NCBI GenBank assembly: GCA_937905835.1
Contig: CALCXK010000103.1
Location: forward strand, 1-64,000
Length of the DNA stretch: 64,000 nucleotides
Source of the DNA: an uncultured Ilumatobacter sp.
GTDB taxonomy: Bacteria; Actinomycetota; Acidimicrobiia; Acidimicrobiales; Ilumatobacteraceae
Direction: 5' to 3'
The notes beneath the pieces were generated by a model. It was not told the DNA's origin and made no database searches. It was given only the letters and a program-made list of their open reading frames with translations. The position numbers and the translations under genes were made by a program. This document shows, in pieces, positions 34,149 through 44,531 of this stretch; positions within the stretch are counted from its first letter, which is position 1; each line of letters begins with the position of its first letter.

Positions 34149-36341
34149 ATGGCCACCGATTCCGCCGACCGTTGGAACACGACGCGACGCGAACTTACCG
34201 GCCGCTGGCTTTCTGCCGAGGCCGACGACGATATTCGCCGGTACGGCATTGGGCTCGACACCGACGACCAGAACTGGGAGCCGGTCGAGGTCCCCGGACA
34301 CTGGCGCGACGCCAAAAAGTTCGCTGCCAGCGACGGCCCGATCATGTACCGACACCGCTTCTCCGCCGACCTGCCAGCCGATGGCTCCCGCCGTTGGGTC
34401 ACGCTCGACGGCATCTTCTACCAGGCCGACGTGTGGCTCGATGGCGCCTACCTTGGTGACCGTGAGGGCTACTTCTTTCCGCACACCTTCGACATCACGG
34501 CACTCTCGAAGCTCGACGAAGAGCACGTCCTCGCCGTCGAAGTCACCTGTGCACCTCATTCCGGCGTGAACAATCGGCGCAACATCACCGGGGTCTTCCA
34601 GCACTGGGATGGTCTCGATCGCCACTGGAATCCGGGCGGCATCTGGCGACCCATCCACGTATACGACACCGGCCCGGTCCGCATCGAGCGACTGCGCGTG
34701 CTGTGCCGTGACGCCGACAGCCGACGGGCCCATCTCCGCCTGTCGTCGCACCTCGACAGCGATACGCAACGCACCGTTACTGTCCGGACCTTGGTTGACG
34801 GCGACGTGCACGACGAGCAAGACCATGTCCTTGCGTCGGGCGAAAACCAGATCGAGTGGAACATCGACATCTCCGAGCCAGCCCTCTGGTGGCCATACGC
34901 ACTCGGCGAGCAACCGCTGACCGACATCGCGGTCGAAGTTGTTGTCACGCCCGATACGCCCGATGCCGCACCCGAGGTCAGCGATCGGCGGGAACGCCGC
35001 ACGGGGCTGCGCCAGGTGTCCTGGGACAAGTGGATCTGCTCGATCAACGGTGAGCAGCTCTTCCTCAAAGGCGCCAACGTGCTGCCAACCCGCGCTGGCC
35101 TGGCCAACGCCGACGACGGTGCCGTCCGACGAGACATCGAGCTGGCTGTCGAACTCGGCCTCGACGCGGTGCGCATGCACGGACACATCGCAAACCGCGA
35201 GGTGTACCGAGCAGCCGATGAACTCGGTGTCTTAATCCTGCAAGACTTCCCGCTGCAGTGGGGCCATGCCCGAACAGTGCGTTGGGAAGCGGTCGGTCAG
35301 GCGAAAGCCGCCGTTGATACGCTCGGTCATCACCCGTCGATCATTCAGTGGACGGCTCATAACGACCCGGCTGCCACGACGGGCGCCGACCGATCTGACT
35401 GGAAGAAGCGCACACGCACCGTGCTCGCACAGCAGTTGCCGTCGTGGAACAAGTCGGTGCTCGATCGCTGGGTCAAACGATCGTTCGAGAAGGCCGATTC
35501 CACCCGCGAAACCGTCGCCCACTCCGGCGTGCTCCCCCACTTCCCACAGCTCAGCGGGACCGATACGCACATCTGGTTTGGTTGGCACCAAGGCAAAGCC
35601 GAAGACCTTGCGCGGTTCGCCTTGCGAGTACCACGGCTCGTGCGCTTCGTTTCCGAATTTGGTGCACATGCACCGCCGTACACAGCACCCTTCATCGACG
35701 AACAACTCCGCAACCACGACTGGCCCGATCTCGACTGGGCGGGCCTCGACGTCGAGTACGGATACCAGCGCGACCAGTTCGAGCGGCTGTTCCCACCCGA
35801 TTCATTCGAGTCGTACGAGCACTGGCGTGACACAACCCAGCTGTATCAATCGCATGTGTTGAAGACGCAGATCGAGACACTCCGCCGGCTCAAGTACCGG
35901 CCGTCAGGTGGCTTCTGTTTCTACGCACTTGCCGACCCTGCACCCGTCATCTCCGCCAGCATCCTCGATCACGAACGCGTCCCGAAAGACGCCTTTGCCG
36001 TCGTGCAAGCCGCCTGTGCCCCCGTTCTCGTCGTTGCCGACCAGCCGCCAGCGTGGATCAATAAGGGCGACCGGATGAAGCTCGACGTGCATCTGATCAG
36101 CGATCTGCGTGAACCGATCGACTTCGCCGTGGTCGACGCGATTGCCTCGTGGGCAGGTGGCGAGCAACGCTGGCGCTTCGGCGGCTCGGTCGCAGCCGAC
36201 GACGTGGTCAAGGTGGGCACGATCGACTTAGTTGTGCCCGACACGCTCGGTGAGCTTGCGATCAAACTCACGGTGACCGCAGGCGACATCACCAGCCACA
36301 ACCGCTATACCACCGCTGTCACCCTCCCACCCGGCAGCTGA
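34149..36341 (+). CDS. Glycoside hydrolase family 2 protein
   Basis: 730 residues from the ATG at 34149; upstream in-frame ATGs overlap the divergent MoxR gene. The N-terminal jelly roll (WEPVEVPGHW, MYRHRF, WVTLDGIFYQADVWLDG), an Ig-like domain and a TIM barrel are in GH2 order. The catalytic nucleophile is E503 in VSEFGAH. The acid/base position, normally Glu in NE, is D406 in WTAHNDP, an unusual change. No signal peptide is evident, so it is probably intracellular. A mannosidase- or galactosidase-like specificity cannot be resolved. Confidence 0.8.
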   Translation: MATDSADRWNTTRRELTGRWLSAEADDDIRRYGIGLDTDDQNWEPVEVPGHWRDAKKFAASDGPIMYRHRFSADLPADGSRRWVTLDGIFYQADVWLDGAYLGDREGYFFPHTFDITALSKLDEEHVLAVEVTCAPHSGVNNRRNITGVFQHWDGLDRHWNPGGIWRPIHVYDTGPVRIERLRVLCRDADSRRAHLRLSSHLDSDTQRTVTVRTLVDGDVHDEQDHVLASGENQIEWNIDISEPALWWPYALGEQPLTDIAVEVVVTPDTPDAAPEVSDRRERRTGLRQVSWDKWICSINGEQLFLKGANVLPTRAGLANADDGAVRRDIELAVELGLDAVRMHGHIANREVYRAADELGVLILQDFPLQWGHARTVRWEAVGQAKAAVDTLGHHPSIIQWTAHNDPAATTGADRSDWKKRTRTVLAQQLPSWNKSVLDRWVKRSFEKADSTRETVAHSGVLPHFPQLSGTDTHIWFGWHQGKAEDLARFALRVPRLVRFVSEFGAHAPPYTAPFIDEQLRNHDWPDLDWAGLDVEYGYQRDQFERLFPPDSFESYEHWRDTTQLYQSHVLKTQIETLRRLKYRPSGGFCFYALADPAPVISASILDHERVPKDAFAVVQAACAPVLVVADQPPAWINKGDRMKLDVHLISDLREPIDFAVVDAIASWAGGEQRWRFGGSVAADDVVKVGTIDLVVPDTLGELAIKLTVTAGDITSHNRYTTAVTLPPGS

Positions 36342-36386
36342 ACCGCTACCTCTTCCGACGAAGGCGGTTCTGGTGGTACAGCCTGC

Positions 36387-37157
36387 TCAGCGGGAAAGTG
36401 CCTTGCGATTCTTGAACTTCGACCTGGCGTAGTCAGCGTTCATCGTGGCAATGTTGTCGAGAGAGATCTCTTTCGGACACGCTGCTTCGCACTCACCGTG
36501 GTTGGTGCACGAACCGAAGTGAACGTCCATCTCTTCGACCATGGCCTCGGTGCGCTTGTACCGCTCGGCCTGGCCCTGAGGTAGCAAATTCAGGTGCGAA
36601 ATCTTCGCCCCGGTGAAAAGGCTTGCTGCACCGTTCGGGCACGCCGCTACACACGCTCCACAACCAATGCAGGCAGCTGCGTCCATCGACGCGTCGGCTA
36701 CCGGCTTCGGAATCGGAATCAGGTTGGCGTCGGGGGCGCCGCCGGTCGGCGCAGTGATATACCCCCCCGCTTCGATGATTCGGTCGAACGGCGAGCGGTC
36801 GACCATGAGGTCCTTAATGATCGGGAACGCCGATGCACGCCACGGCTCGATCACGATCTCAGCGCCAGACTCGAACTGCCTCATGTGGAGCTGGCAGGTT
36901 GCCGTGCCGCGCTGGGGGCCGTGCGCTTGGCCGTCGATCATCAGCGAACAGGTGCCGCAGATGCCTTCGCGGCAGTCGTGGTCAAAAACCACGGCTTCCT
37001 TACCCTCTTCAATGAGGCGTTCGTTCAGAACGTCGAGCATTTCAAGGAACGAGGCTTCGTCACTGATCTCGGGGATCTGATGACTTTCGAAGCGGCCCTG
37101 TGAATCAGGACCGTCTTGGCGCCAGATCTTGAGGTTGATATTGGAGAGGTTGTTCAC
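36387..37157 (-). CDS. sdhB: Succinate dehydrogenase iron-sulfur subunit
   Basis: 256 residues from the GTG at 37157. The [2Fe-2S] site is in CREGICGTCSLMIDG with a later C in TATCQLH. Ferredoxin-type cysteines follow in CIGCGACVAACPNG and CTNHGECEAACPKEI. It passes electrons from SdhA to the membrane anchor. Last gene of sdhCAB, about 50 bp after sdhA. The start has only a weak ribosome site. Confidence 0.9.
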   Translation of the reverse strand: MNNLSNINLKIWRQDGPDSQGRFESHQIPEISDEASFLEMLDVLNERLIEEGKEAVVFDHDCREGICGTCSLMIDGQAHGPQRGTATCQLHMRQFESGAEIVIEPWRASAFPIIKDLMVDRSPFDRIIEAGGYITAPTGGAPDANLIPIPKPVADASMDAAACIGCGACVAACPNGAASLFTGAKISHLNLLPQGQAERYKRTEAMVEEMDVHFGSCTNHGECEAACPKEISLDNIATMNADYARSKFKNRKALSR

Positions 37158-37207
37158 GTGATGTCTCTTACTTCTCAGATGCGATTCAGATAACGGGACG
37201 GCAGCGA

Positions 37208-39130
37208 TTACTTGTATGAACGGGTCGCGAAATGGACGACTTCGTACTCGAGCTTTTCGCGATGTTCGATCGGCTCGGACGGGTTGCCGCTCCACTCCCA
37301 TGCCGTGACGTGAGCGAAGTCGTCGTCGTTGCGAAGCGCCTCGCCATCGTCGGTCTGGTGCTCGGAACGGAAGTGGCCGCCGCAGCTCTCTTCACGAGTG
37401 AGTGCGTCTTGGCACATCAGAATGCCGAGTTCGAAGAAATCATCGACTCGTGCCGCCTTCTCGAGCGTCTGGTTCAGGCTCGTTCCCGAACCGGTGACGC
37501 GGAGGTCTTTCTTGAACTCAGCGTGGAGTGCCGGGATCTCAGCCAGCGCCTTCTCAAGGCCGACTTGGCTGCGATCCATGCCGCAGTAGTCCCAGATGAT
37601 CCGGCCGAGCTCGCGATGGAAGTGGTCGGGGCCCTTCGTTCCGCCGATGTCGAGGTAGCCCTGGAAACGATCTCTCGCCTCTTGCTCGGCAGCAACGAAG
37701 GCCTCGTGCGTGGTGTCTGGGATCGGCTTGTTGAGCAGGTCGGACAGGTACGGGGCAATCGTGTACGGGAGTACGAAGTACCCATCGGAGAGGCCTTGCA
37801 TCAGCGCTGATGCACCAAGCCGGTTCGCTCCGTGGTCGGAGAAGTTCGCTTCGCCGATACAGAACAGACCGGGAATCGTCGTCTGTAGTTCGTAGTCGAC
37901 CCACAGCCCACCCATCGTGTAGTGGCTGGCCGGGTAAATGCGCATTGGCGACTCGCGCGGGTCTTCACCGGTGATGCGCTCGTACATCTCGAACAAGTTC
38001 GAGTAACGCTCGACGATGGTGTCAAGGCCGAGTCTGCTAATCGACTCGGCGAAGTCAAGGTAGACACCATTCTTGAGCGGGCCGACGCCCTGACCGGCGT
38101 CGACAGCACGCTTAGCAGCCCGCGACGACACGTCACGGGGCGCAAGGTTGCCGAAGCTCGGATAAATCCGCTCGAGGTAGTAGTCACGCTCATCTTCGGG
38201 GATCTGCGCAGCCGGGCGGGTCTCGTCGGCATCTTTCGGGACCCAGATGCGACCATCATTGCGGAGCGACTCGGACATCAGCGTGAGCTTTGACTGGAAG
38301 TCGTCGGCCTGCGGGATGCAGGTCGGGTGAATTTGCGTATAACTCGGGTTCGCAAACGCCGCCCCACGGCGGTGGGCACGCCATGCTGCGGTGACATTGC
38401 ACGCCATCGCGTTGGTCGACAGGTAGAAAGCGTTGCCGTACCCACCGGTCGCAAGCACAACAGCGTGACCTGCGTGCGACTTGACCTCACCATTCATCAA
38501 GTCGCGAGTAACGATGCCAGCACACTTGCCGTCGACGGTGACAACGTCGACCAATTCAATACGGTTCCAGAGTTTGACGTTGCCCAAGCCGATTTGGCGA
38601 GCGAGCTGCTGGTACGCGCCGATCAACAACTGCTGGCCGGTCTGGCCGCGTGCGTAAAACGTACGGCTGACCTGGGCCCCACCGAACGAACGGTTAGCGA
38701 GCAGGCCGCCATATTCGCGCGCGAACGGCACACCCTGGGCAACCATCTGGTCGATGATCTTGACCGACACTTCAGCCAGGCGGTGGACGTTGGCTTCGCG
38801 GGCTCGGAAGTCGCCGCCCTTCACAGTGTCGTAGAACAGACGATGGACGCTGTCGCCATCACCCTGGTAGTTCTTCGCGGCGTTGATGCCGCCCTGTGCG
38901 GCAATCGAGTGCGCACGCCGGGGGGAGTCGTGGAAGGTAAACGCCTCAACCTCGTAGCCGAGTTCGCCAAATGATGCCGCCGCCGAGGAACCAGCCAAGC
39001 CCGTGCCGACGACGAGGATCTTGAACTTGCGCTTGTTAGCCGGGTTGACCAACTTCTGGTTGGCTATGTAGTTGTTCCACTTGTCGGCCATGGGGCCGTC
39101 AGGAATTTTGGAGTCGAGAGTGATGCTCAT
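37208..39130 (-). CDS. sdhA: Succinate dehydrogenase flavoprotein subunit
   Basis: 640 residues. The FAD dinucleotide-binding fold is VVGTGLAGSSAAASFGELGY. HSIAAQGGINAAKN contains the His that carries covalent FAD. The substrate-binding HYTMGGLWVDYE and GLFCIGEANFSDHGANRLG are present. The start overlaps the sdhC stop (ATGA). It oxidises succinate to fumarate. The length suits the Bacillus/actinobacterial type with a single cytochrome b anchor. Confidence 0.93.
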   Translation of the reverse strand: MSITLDSKIPDGPMADKWNNYIANQKLVNPANKRKFKILVVGTGLAGSSAAASFGELGYEVEAFTFHDSPRRAHSIAAQGGINAAKNYQGDGDSVHRLFYDTVKGGDFRAREANVHRLAEVSVKIIDQMVAQGVPFAREYGGLLANRSFGGAQVSRTFYARGQTGQQLLIGAYQQLARQIGLGNVKLWNRIELVDVVTVDGKCAGIVTRDLMNGEVKSHAGHAVVLATGGYGNAFYLSTNAMACNVTAAWRAHRRGAAFANPSYTQIHPTCIPQADDFQSKLTLMSESLRNDGRIWVPKDADETRPAAQIPEDERDYYLERIYPSFGNLAPRDVSSRAAKRAVDAGQGVGPLKNGVYLDFAESISRLGLDTIVERYSNLFEMYERITGEDPRESPMRIYPASHYTMGGLWVDYELQTTIPGLFCIGEANFSDHGANRLGASALMQGLSDGYFVLPYTIAPYLSDLLNKPIPDTTHEAFVAAEQEARDRFQGYLDIGGTKGPDHFHRELGRIIWDYCGMDRSQVGLEKALAEIPALHAEFKKDLRVTGSGTSLNQTLEKAARVDDFFELGILMCQDALTREESCGGHFRSEHQTDDGEALRNDDDFAHVTAWEWSGNPSEPIEHREKLEYEVVHFATRSYK

Positions 39131-39948
39131 TCGCTGTGTCCTTCCTGGTTGACGCAGCATGTGATCGCGTCGGGATCGAAATCGATGATGCCGGCGAGCG
39201 TGGCGATCGGGAACGACACGTTGCCGACGACGATGACCGTAGCCACCCCAGCAGCAGCGCCCTTGCGCCACTTGTTGAACCTCGGGTTGTTCGCACCAAC
39301 CGACTGGAAAAGCGACCAGGTGCCGTGGAACAGGTGGATGCCGAGGGCGATATTCGCGACGATGTAGAGGATCGCGACGGGGATACGGCTCAGTGATGCG
39401 TCGAGGTTGCGGTACACGGCGCCCTGAACGAAGTCCGGGTTGACCCACCCCCACGTGAGGTCGGCGAGGTGCCAGGCGATGAAGGCCGCGACAATGAGGC
39501 CGGTCCAACGCATCGAGCGGCTAGCGAAGTTAGCGATCTGGTAATCACGCGCCGACTGGTACTTAACCGGGCGGGCCTTGCGGTTGAGTTGTGTGAGCGA
39601 CCATGCAGCATGCAGGTGCAACCCGAGTGCCCCGATCAGACCGAGGCGCAGCAACCAAAGGGTGTAGCCATGCGGCAGAATCGGCACGAGCAGTTCACGA
39701 AGGAACTCGCCGTAGACATCGATGTCGTACATCCGTTCATCGCCCTCAGTGATGACACCGAGGTACGCCTTGAGGTTGCCGATCATGTGCGACACGACGA
39801 ACCCGATGCCCATGAGACCGGTGATCGCCATGACGTACTTCTTGCCAACCGCCGTGCCATAGAGATCGAGCAGAAACGGTTTTCTCTTTGCCGCGTTCGC
39901 CTTCAAGGCGGTGCCCGTTACCGGGCCGCGGCTCAATATTTGTTCCAT
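39127..39948 (-). CDS. sdhC: Succinate dehydrogenase cytochrome b558 subunit
   Basis: 273 residues from the ATG at 39948; a longer in-frame reading to 40173 looks non-coding. Five membrane helices are seen, with His-containing segments GFVVSHMIGNLKAYLG, LGLHLHAAWSL and FIAWHLADLTWGW that can ligate two haems, matching the sdhC_b558 family. It anchors SdhAB and passes electrons to a quinone. First gene of sdhCAB, divergent from the pyrophosphatase. Confidence 0.88.
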   Translation of the reverse strand: MEQILSRGPVTGTALKANAAKRKPFLLDLYGTAVGKKYVMAITGLMGIGFVVSHMIGNLKAYLGVITEGDERMYDIDVYGEFLRELLVPILPHGYTLWLLRLGLIGALGLHLHAAWSLTQLNRKARPVKYQSARDYQIANFASRSMRWTGLIVAAFIAWHLADLTWGWVNPDFVQGAVYRNLDASLSRIPVAILYIVANIALGIHLFHGTWSLFQSVGANNPRFNKWRKGAAAGVATVIVVGNVSFPIATLAGIIDFDPDAITCCVNQEGHSE

Positions 39949-40036
39949 GTCGTCCAAGATACTCCCGCACGCCAGGCCTCGGCCCAACCCACCGCACACC
40001 ATTTCCCGTGACGACCGCCTCATCGTCACTCCCCGG

Positions 40037-40067
40037 TGTCCACTTTTGACCCGAGGTAGAACGGACA
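40037..40067. repeat. Third copy of the TGTCC...GGACA repeat (inverted)
   Basis: Read on the minus strand this is TGTCCGTTCTA followed by CCTCGGGTCAAAAGTGGACA. The last 20 bases equal those of both units at 20-87. It lies in the divergent sdhC/pyrophosphatase gap. The distance from the first copies, about 40 kb, shows it is a dispersed repeat. Confidence 0.8.
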
Positions 40068-40153
40068 GTCGACCATTCTTGCTGGCGGCGTGACGGGCGT
40101 GGAAAACTATGAGTTGGGATTTAGCCTGGCCCACCGGCCAGTATGTTCCGGTT

Positions 40154-40175
40154 GCTTGTGCGCACGCGCACAAGC
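40154..40175. promoter_or_regulatory. Palindrome in the leader of the pyrophosphatase gene
   Basis: GCTTGTGCGC and GCGCACAAGC pair around AC (10-bp arms). It ends 38 bp before the GTG start at 40214. It could be an operator or a leader-RNA hairpin; no known motif fits. Confidence 0.45.
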
Positions 40176-40213
40176 GTGTTCAGCAACCCAATCTGCCCAG
40201 GAGGCATTACCCC

Positions 40214-42313
<2,100 letters not shown>

Positions 42314-42337
42314 TCAACATCTGAACAACTGAACGAA

Positions 42338-42371
42338 GGGCGGGCCTGCAAGGGCCCGCCCATCGTCGTTT
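42338..42371 (+). terminator. Intrinsic terminator of the pyrophosphatase gene
   Basis: GGGCGGGCC (42338-42346) and GGCCCGCCC (42353-42361) form a 9-bp GC stem with a 6-nt loop. ATCGTCGTTTT follows. It separates convergent hppA and the DUF3097 gene. Confidence 0.85.
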
Positions 42372-42381
42372 TCGAGGTTGC

Positions 42382-43212
42382 TCAGTCGTCGTCAGGCGTG
42401 TCAGCAACGAAGTCGATCAGTTGCTCGACCGCACCGACAAGTTCGGGCGTGAGGTCGGCGAACGTGTTGACCTGGTTGCGCAGACGCGGCCAAAATCCCT
42501 CGAACGGCGCACCGAGTGCAGCGCACAGCCCTTCCTTCCACGTGACCTCAGGGTCGTACGGGATGTCCGGCCAGTTATCGAGGCCGATCACCTTCGGGCG
42601 AATGCCAGCCCACACATCGACGAACGGATGCCCCGTGATCAGGACGTTCGGATCCTGCACGGTCTGGGCGATGCGCGTCTCTTTCGAGCCCGGGACGAGG
42701 TGGTCGAGCAGCACCCCGAGCTTGCGCTGGCGGCCCGGCTGAAACTCTTGGACCATCGCCTCCAAATCGTCAGCACCGTGCATCGGTTCGACGACGATGC
42801 CGAGATCGCGAAGATCGTCGCCCCACACATGCTCGAGGAGTTCGGCGTCATGTTTACCTTCGACCCAGATACGGCTTGCGCGAGCAACACGAGCCCGTCC
42901 GTCACCGGCACGCGACCCTGAGGCGGTCGTCCGCTGCGTGACTGACTTCACCTGCTTCGGTCGTACAAGCGTGACGGGTTTGCCGTCGATCAAAAATCCG
43001 CCCGGCTTCCACGTGAAGTGCCGGAGGTACTGAGCGCGGTCTTTCAGCGTGACGCCCTCAGCATTCCACCGCGCGATGCTGCCGACAAAGTGACTCGACC
43101 GGTCTTCGATCACCATGCCAAGTTCGACAACGATCGATGGGTATTCCGTCGGCTTCGCGCGGCCCATTCCGCCGTGGGAATACTCGTCGAGGATGTCGCC
43201 GGTGAAACTCAT
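42382..43212 (-). CDS. DUF3097 family protein with Toprim-like core
   Basis: 276 residues from the ATG at 43212. GGFLIDGKPVTLVRPKQ, RARVARASRIWVEGKHDAEL and WGDDLRDLGIVVEPMHG match the actinobacterial DUF3097 family. VEGKHDAELLE and LGVLLDHLV look like the Glu and Asp motifs of a Toprim fold, suggesting metal-dependent nucleic-acid chemistry. That is inference; I know of no established function. A 52-bp hairpin repeat lies upstream. Confidence 0.82.
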   Translation of the reverse strand: MSFTGDILDEYSHGGMGRAKPTEYPSIVVELGMVIEDRSSHFVGSIARWNAEGVTLKDRAQYLRHFTWKPGGFLIDGKPVTLVRPKQVKSVTQRTTASGSRAGDGRARVARASRIWVEGKHDAELLEHVWGDDLRDLGIVVEPMHGADDLEAMVQEFQPGRQRKLGVLLDHLVPGSKETRIAQTVQDPNVLITGHPFVDVWAGIRPKVIGLDNWPDIPYDPEVTWKEGLCAALGAPFEGFWPRLRNQVNTFADLTPELVGAVEQLIDFVADTPDDD

Positions 43213-43275
43213 ATTCGCAGCCACTGAGCATGTCACGGGAACCGGCGCCCGCCGCGGCATCCGGAGAAACACATT

Positions 43276-43327
43276 CGTTTGCGTCGAGGCCTCCGTTGGT
43301 ATGCGGCCTTACTCTTCGACGCAAACG
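43276..43327. repeat. 52-bp hairpin repeat, GTTTGCGTCGA family (copy 1)
   Basis: CGTTTGCGTCGA at the left end is the exact inverse of TCGACGCAAACG at the right. GTTGGTAT lies in the middle. The element at 61346-61397 has the same 52-bp length and 38 identical positions. It sits between two minus-strand genes (ends at 43339, next start at 43212). It may act as a terminator, but its conservation suggests a dispersed element. Confidence 0.75.
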
Positions 43328-43338
43328 GCGTTTTCTGG

Positions 43339-44037
43339 TCAGGAGGTAGCGCGGCGGTGCCAGCCGTCGGCGGTCAGGACCAAGTCGCTCTCGCTGCCAT
43401 CGGGAAACCGGAAGGGCGCACGAACGCCACTGTGCGCAACGGCTATTGGCAAGGCCAGTTGGCCGAGGGGTATCTCGCCGTCGGTGGTCCACCGGTGCCA
43501 GCGGCGAGCTGGTGCCTCCGCGAGCTCAACGGTCGGCTCGTTGAGGATTTCGATCGAACCGTGCACGACGCCAGCCTGCTCGTAACCCGTTGACATGTCG
43601 GGATACGCGTCGAGGCGCTGCTCAGCAGCCGTGGCATACCACTCGAGGTCGAAGGCGATCGGGGTCGGAATGCCGTAGCCCCGACCGAGCGCATCTTCGG
43701 GGTCGTCAAGCGACACCGCATACGTCTCGTTGGCAACGGTCCACTGCTCCATCGGCGCTTCACGAGTGTGCTCGGCCCACATCACCTCGCCTTTGATGAT
43801 GAAAGGATCGGCAAGCCTGACCGGCACGTCAAAGTCGGTGATGTGGAGCAGCGGTCGACCTGCGCGCGCAAGCGCCGCCCAGTACCAGGCCGTCCGCCCG
43901 ACGATGCGATGCCCGGAGACCACACCGAGCCTGGCATCTGCGGTCCATGCGGCAAACACCCACTCTTCGATACTGCCCGGATGCCGACCGTCGTGCAGGC
44001 CGCCGGTACCTCGGTGTGCTGCGAAGTACGACATCAT
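43339..44037 (-). CDS. Uncharacterised soluble protein
   Basis: 232 residues from the paired ATGs at 44037/44034, which form the natural start (MMSYFAAHRGTGGLHDGR). An upstream in-frame reading to 44193 overlaps the divergent SCP2 gene. No membrane helix or signal is seen. Trp-rich segments (VFAAWTADARLG, TAWYWAALARAG, FDLEWYATAAEQR) suggest a beta-sandwich or lipocalin-like protein. I do not recognise the family. Its neighbour is a sterol-carrier protein, so a lipid role is conceivable but unproven. Confidence 0.6.
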   Translation of the reverse strand: MMSYFAAHRGTGGLHDGRHPGSIEEWVFAAWTADARLGVVSGHRIVGRTAWYWAALARAGRPLLHITDFDVPVRLADPFIIKGEVMWAEHTREAPMEQWTVANETYAVSLDDPEDALGRGYGIPTPIAFDLEWYATAAEQRLDAYPDMSTGYEQAGVVHGSIEILNEPTVELAEAPARRWHRWTTDGEIPLGQLALPIAVAHSGVRAPFRFPDGSESDLVLTADGWHRRATS

Positions 44038-44053
44038 CAGGCAGACTACGGGG

Positions 44054-44446
44054 GTGTTGCGATACCTCAGCCTCGACTGGATCAACGCCATGAACGCCGA
44101 AGTGTCGGCGAGCAAACACCTCCGGGACGTTTTATCGACGCACACAATCGGCGTCACGCAGGTCGTGTCCGACGGCCCAGAGGGCGACATCACCTACCAC
44201 CTGCAGGTGGGCGCTGGCACTGCCTCGTTTGGCGCCGGCGCGGCCGATCCCGAAGACATCAAAATGGAACAGGGCTGGGACACCTCCGTCGCCGTCGCAA
44301 CCGGTGGGCTCAACGCGCGGGAAGCCTTCATCAGCGGCCATATCCGCCTGTGGGGCGACCCGCAGAAGTTGCTCGACAACCAGACCGTGTTCGGCGCACT
44401 CGATGCAGTTTTCGCCACCGTGAACGAACGCACAACCTTCGAGTAG
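44054..44446 (+). CDS. SCP2 sterol-binding domain protein
   Basis: 130 residues from the GTG at 44054; a TTG at 44057 is possible. LHLQ-type strand DITYHLQVGAGTASFG, then DTSVAVATGGLNAREAFISG and GHIRLWGDPQKLLDNQTVFG, fit the SCP2 fold, which binds lipids or fatty acyl-CoA in a hydrophobic tunnel. It is divergent from the uncharacterised gene, with only 16 bp between the starts. Confidence 0.75.
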   Translation: MLRYLSLDWINAMNAEVSASKHLRDVLSTHTIGVTQVVSDGPEGDITYHLQVGAGTASFGAGAADPEDIKMEQGWDTSVAVATGGLNAREAFISGHIRLWGDPQKLLDNQTVFGALDAVFATVNERTTFE

Positions 44447-44531
44447 GCACCCAAACAGCAGCGCCCGTGACAGCGCGTGACCTTCGTCGCTCGCCTGTAG
44501 CCCTCCTCGAGCTACTCGTTAACGTCCCAAG

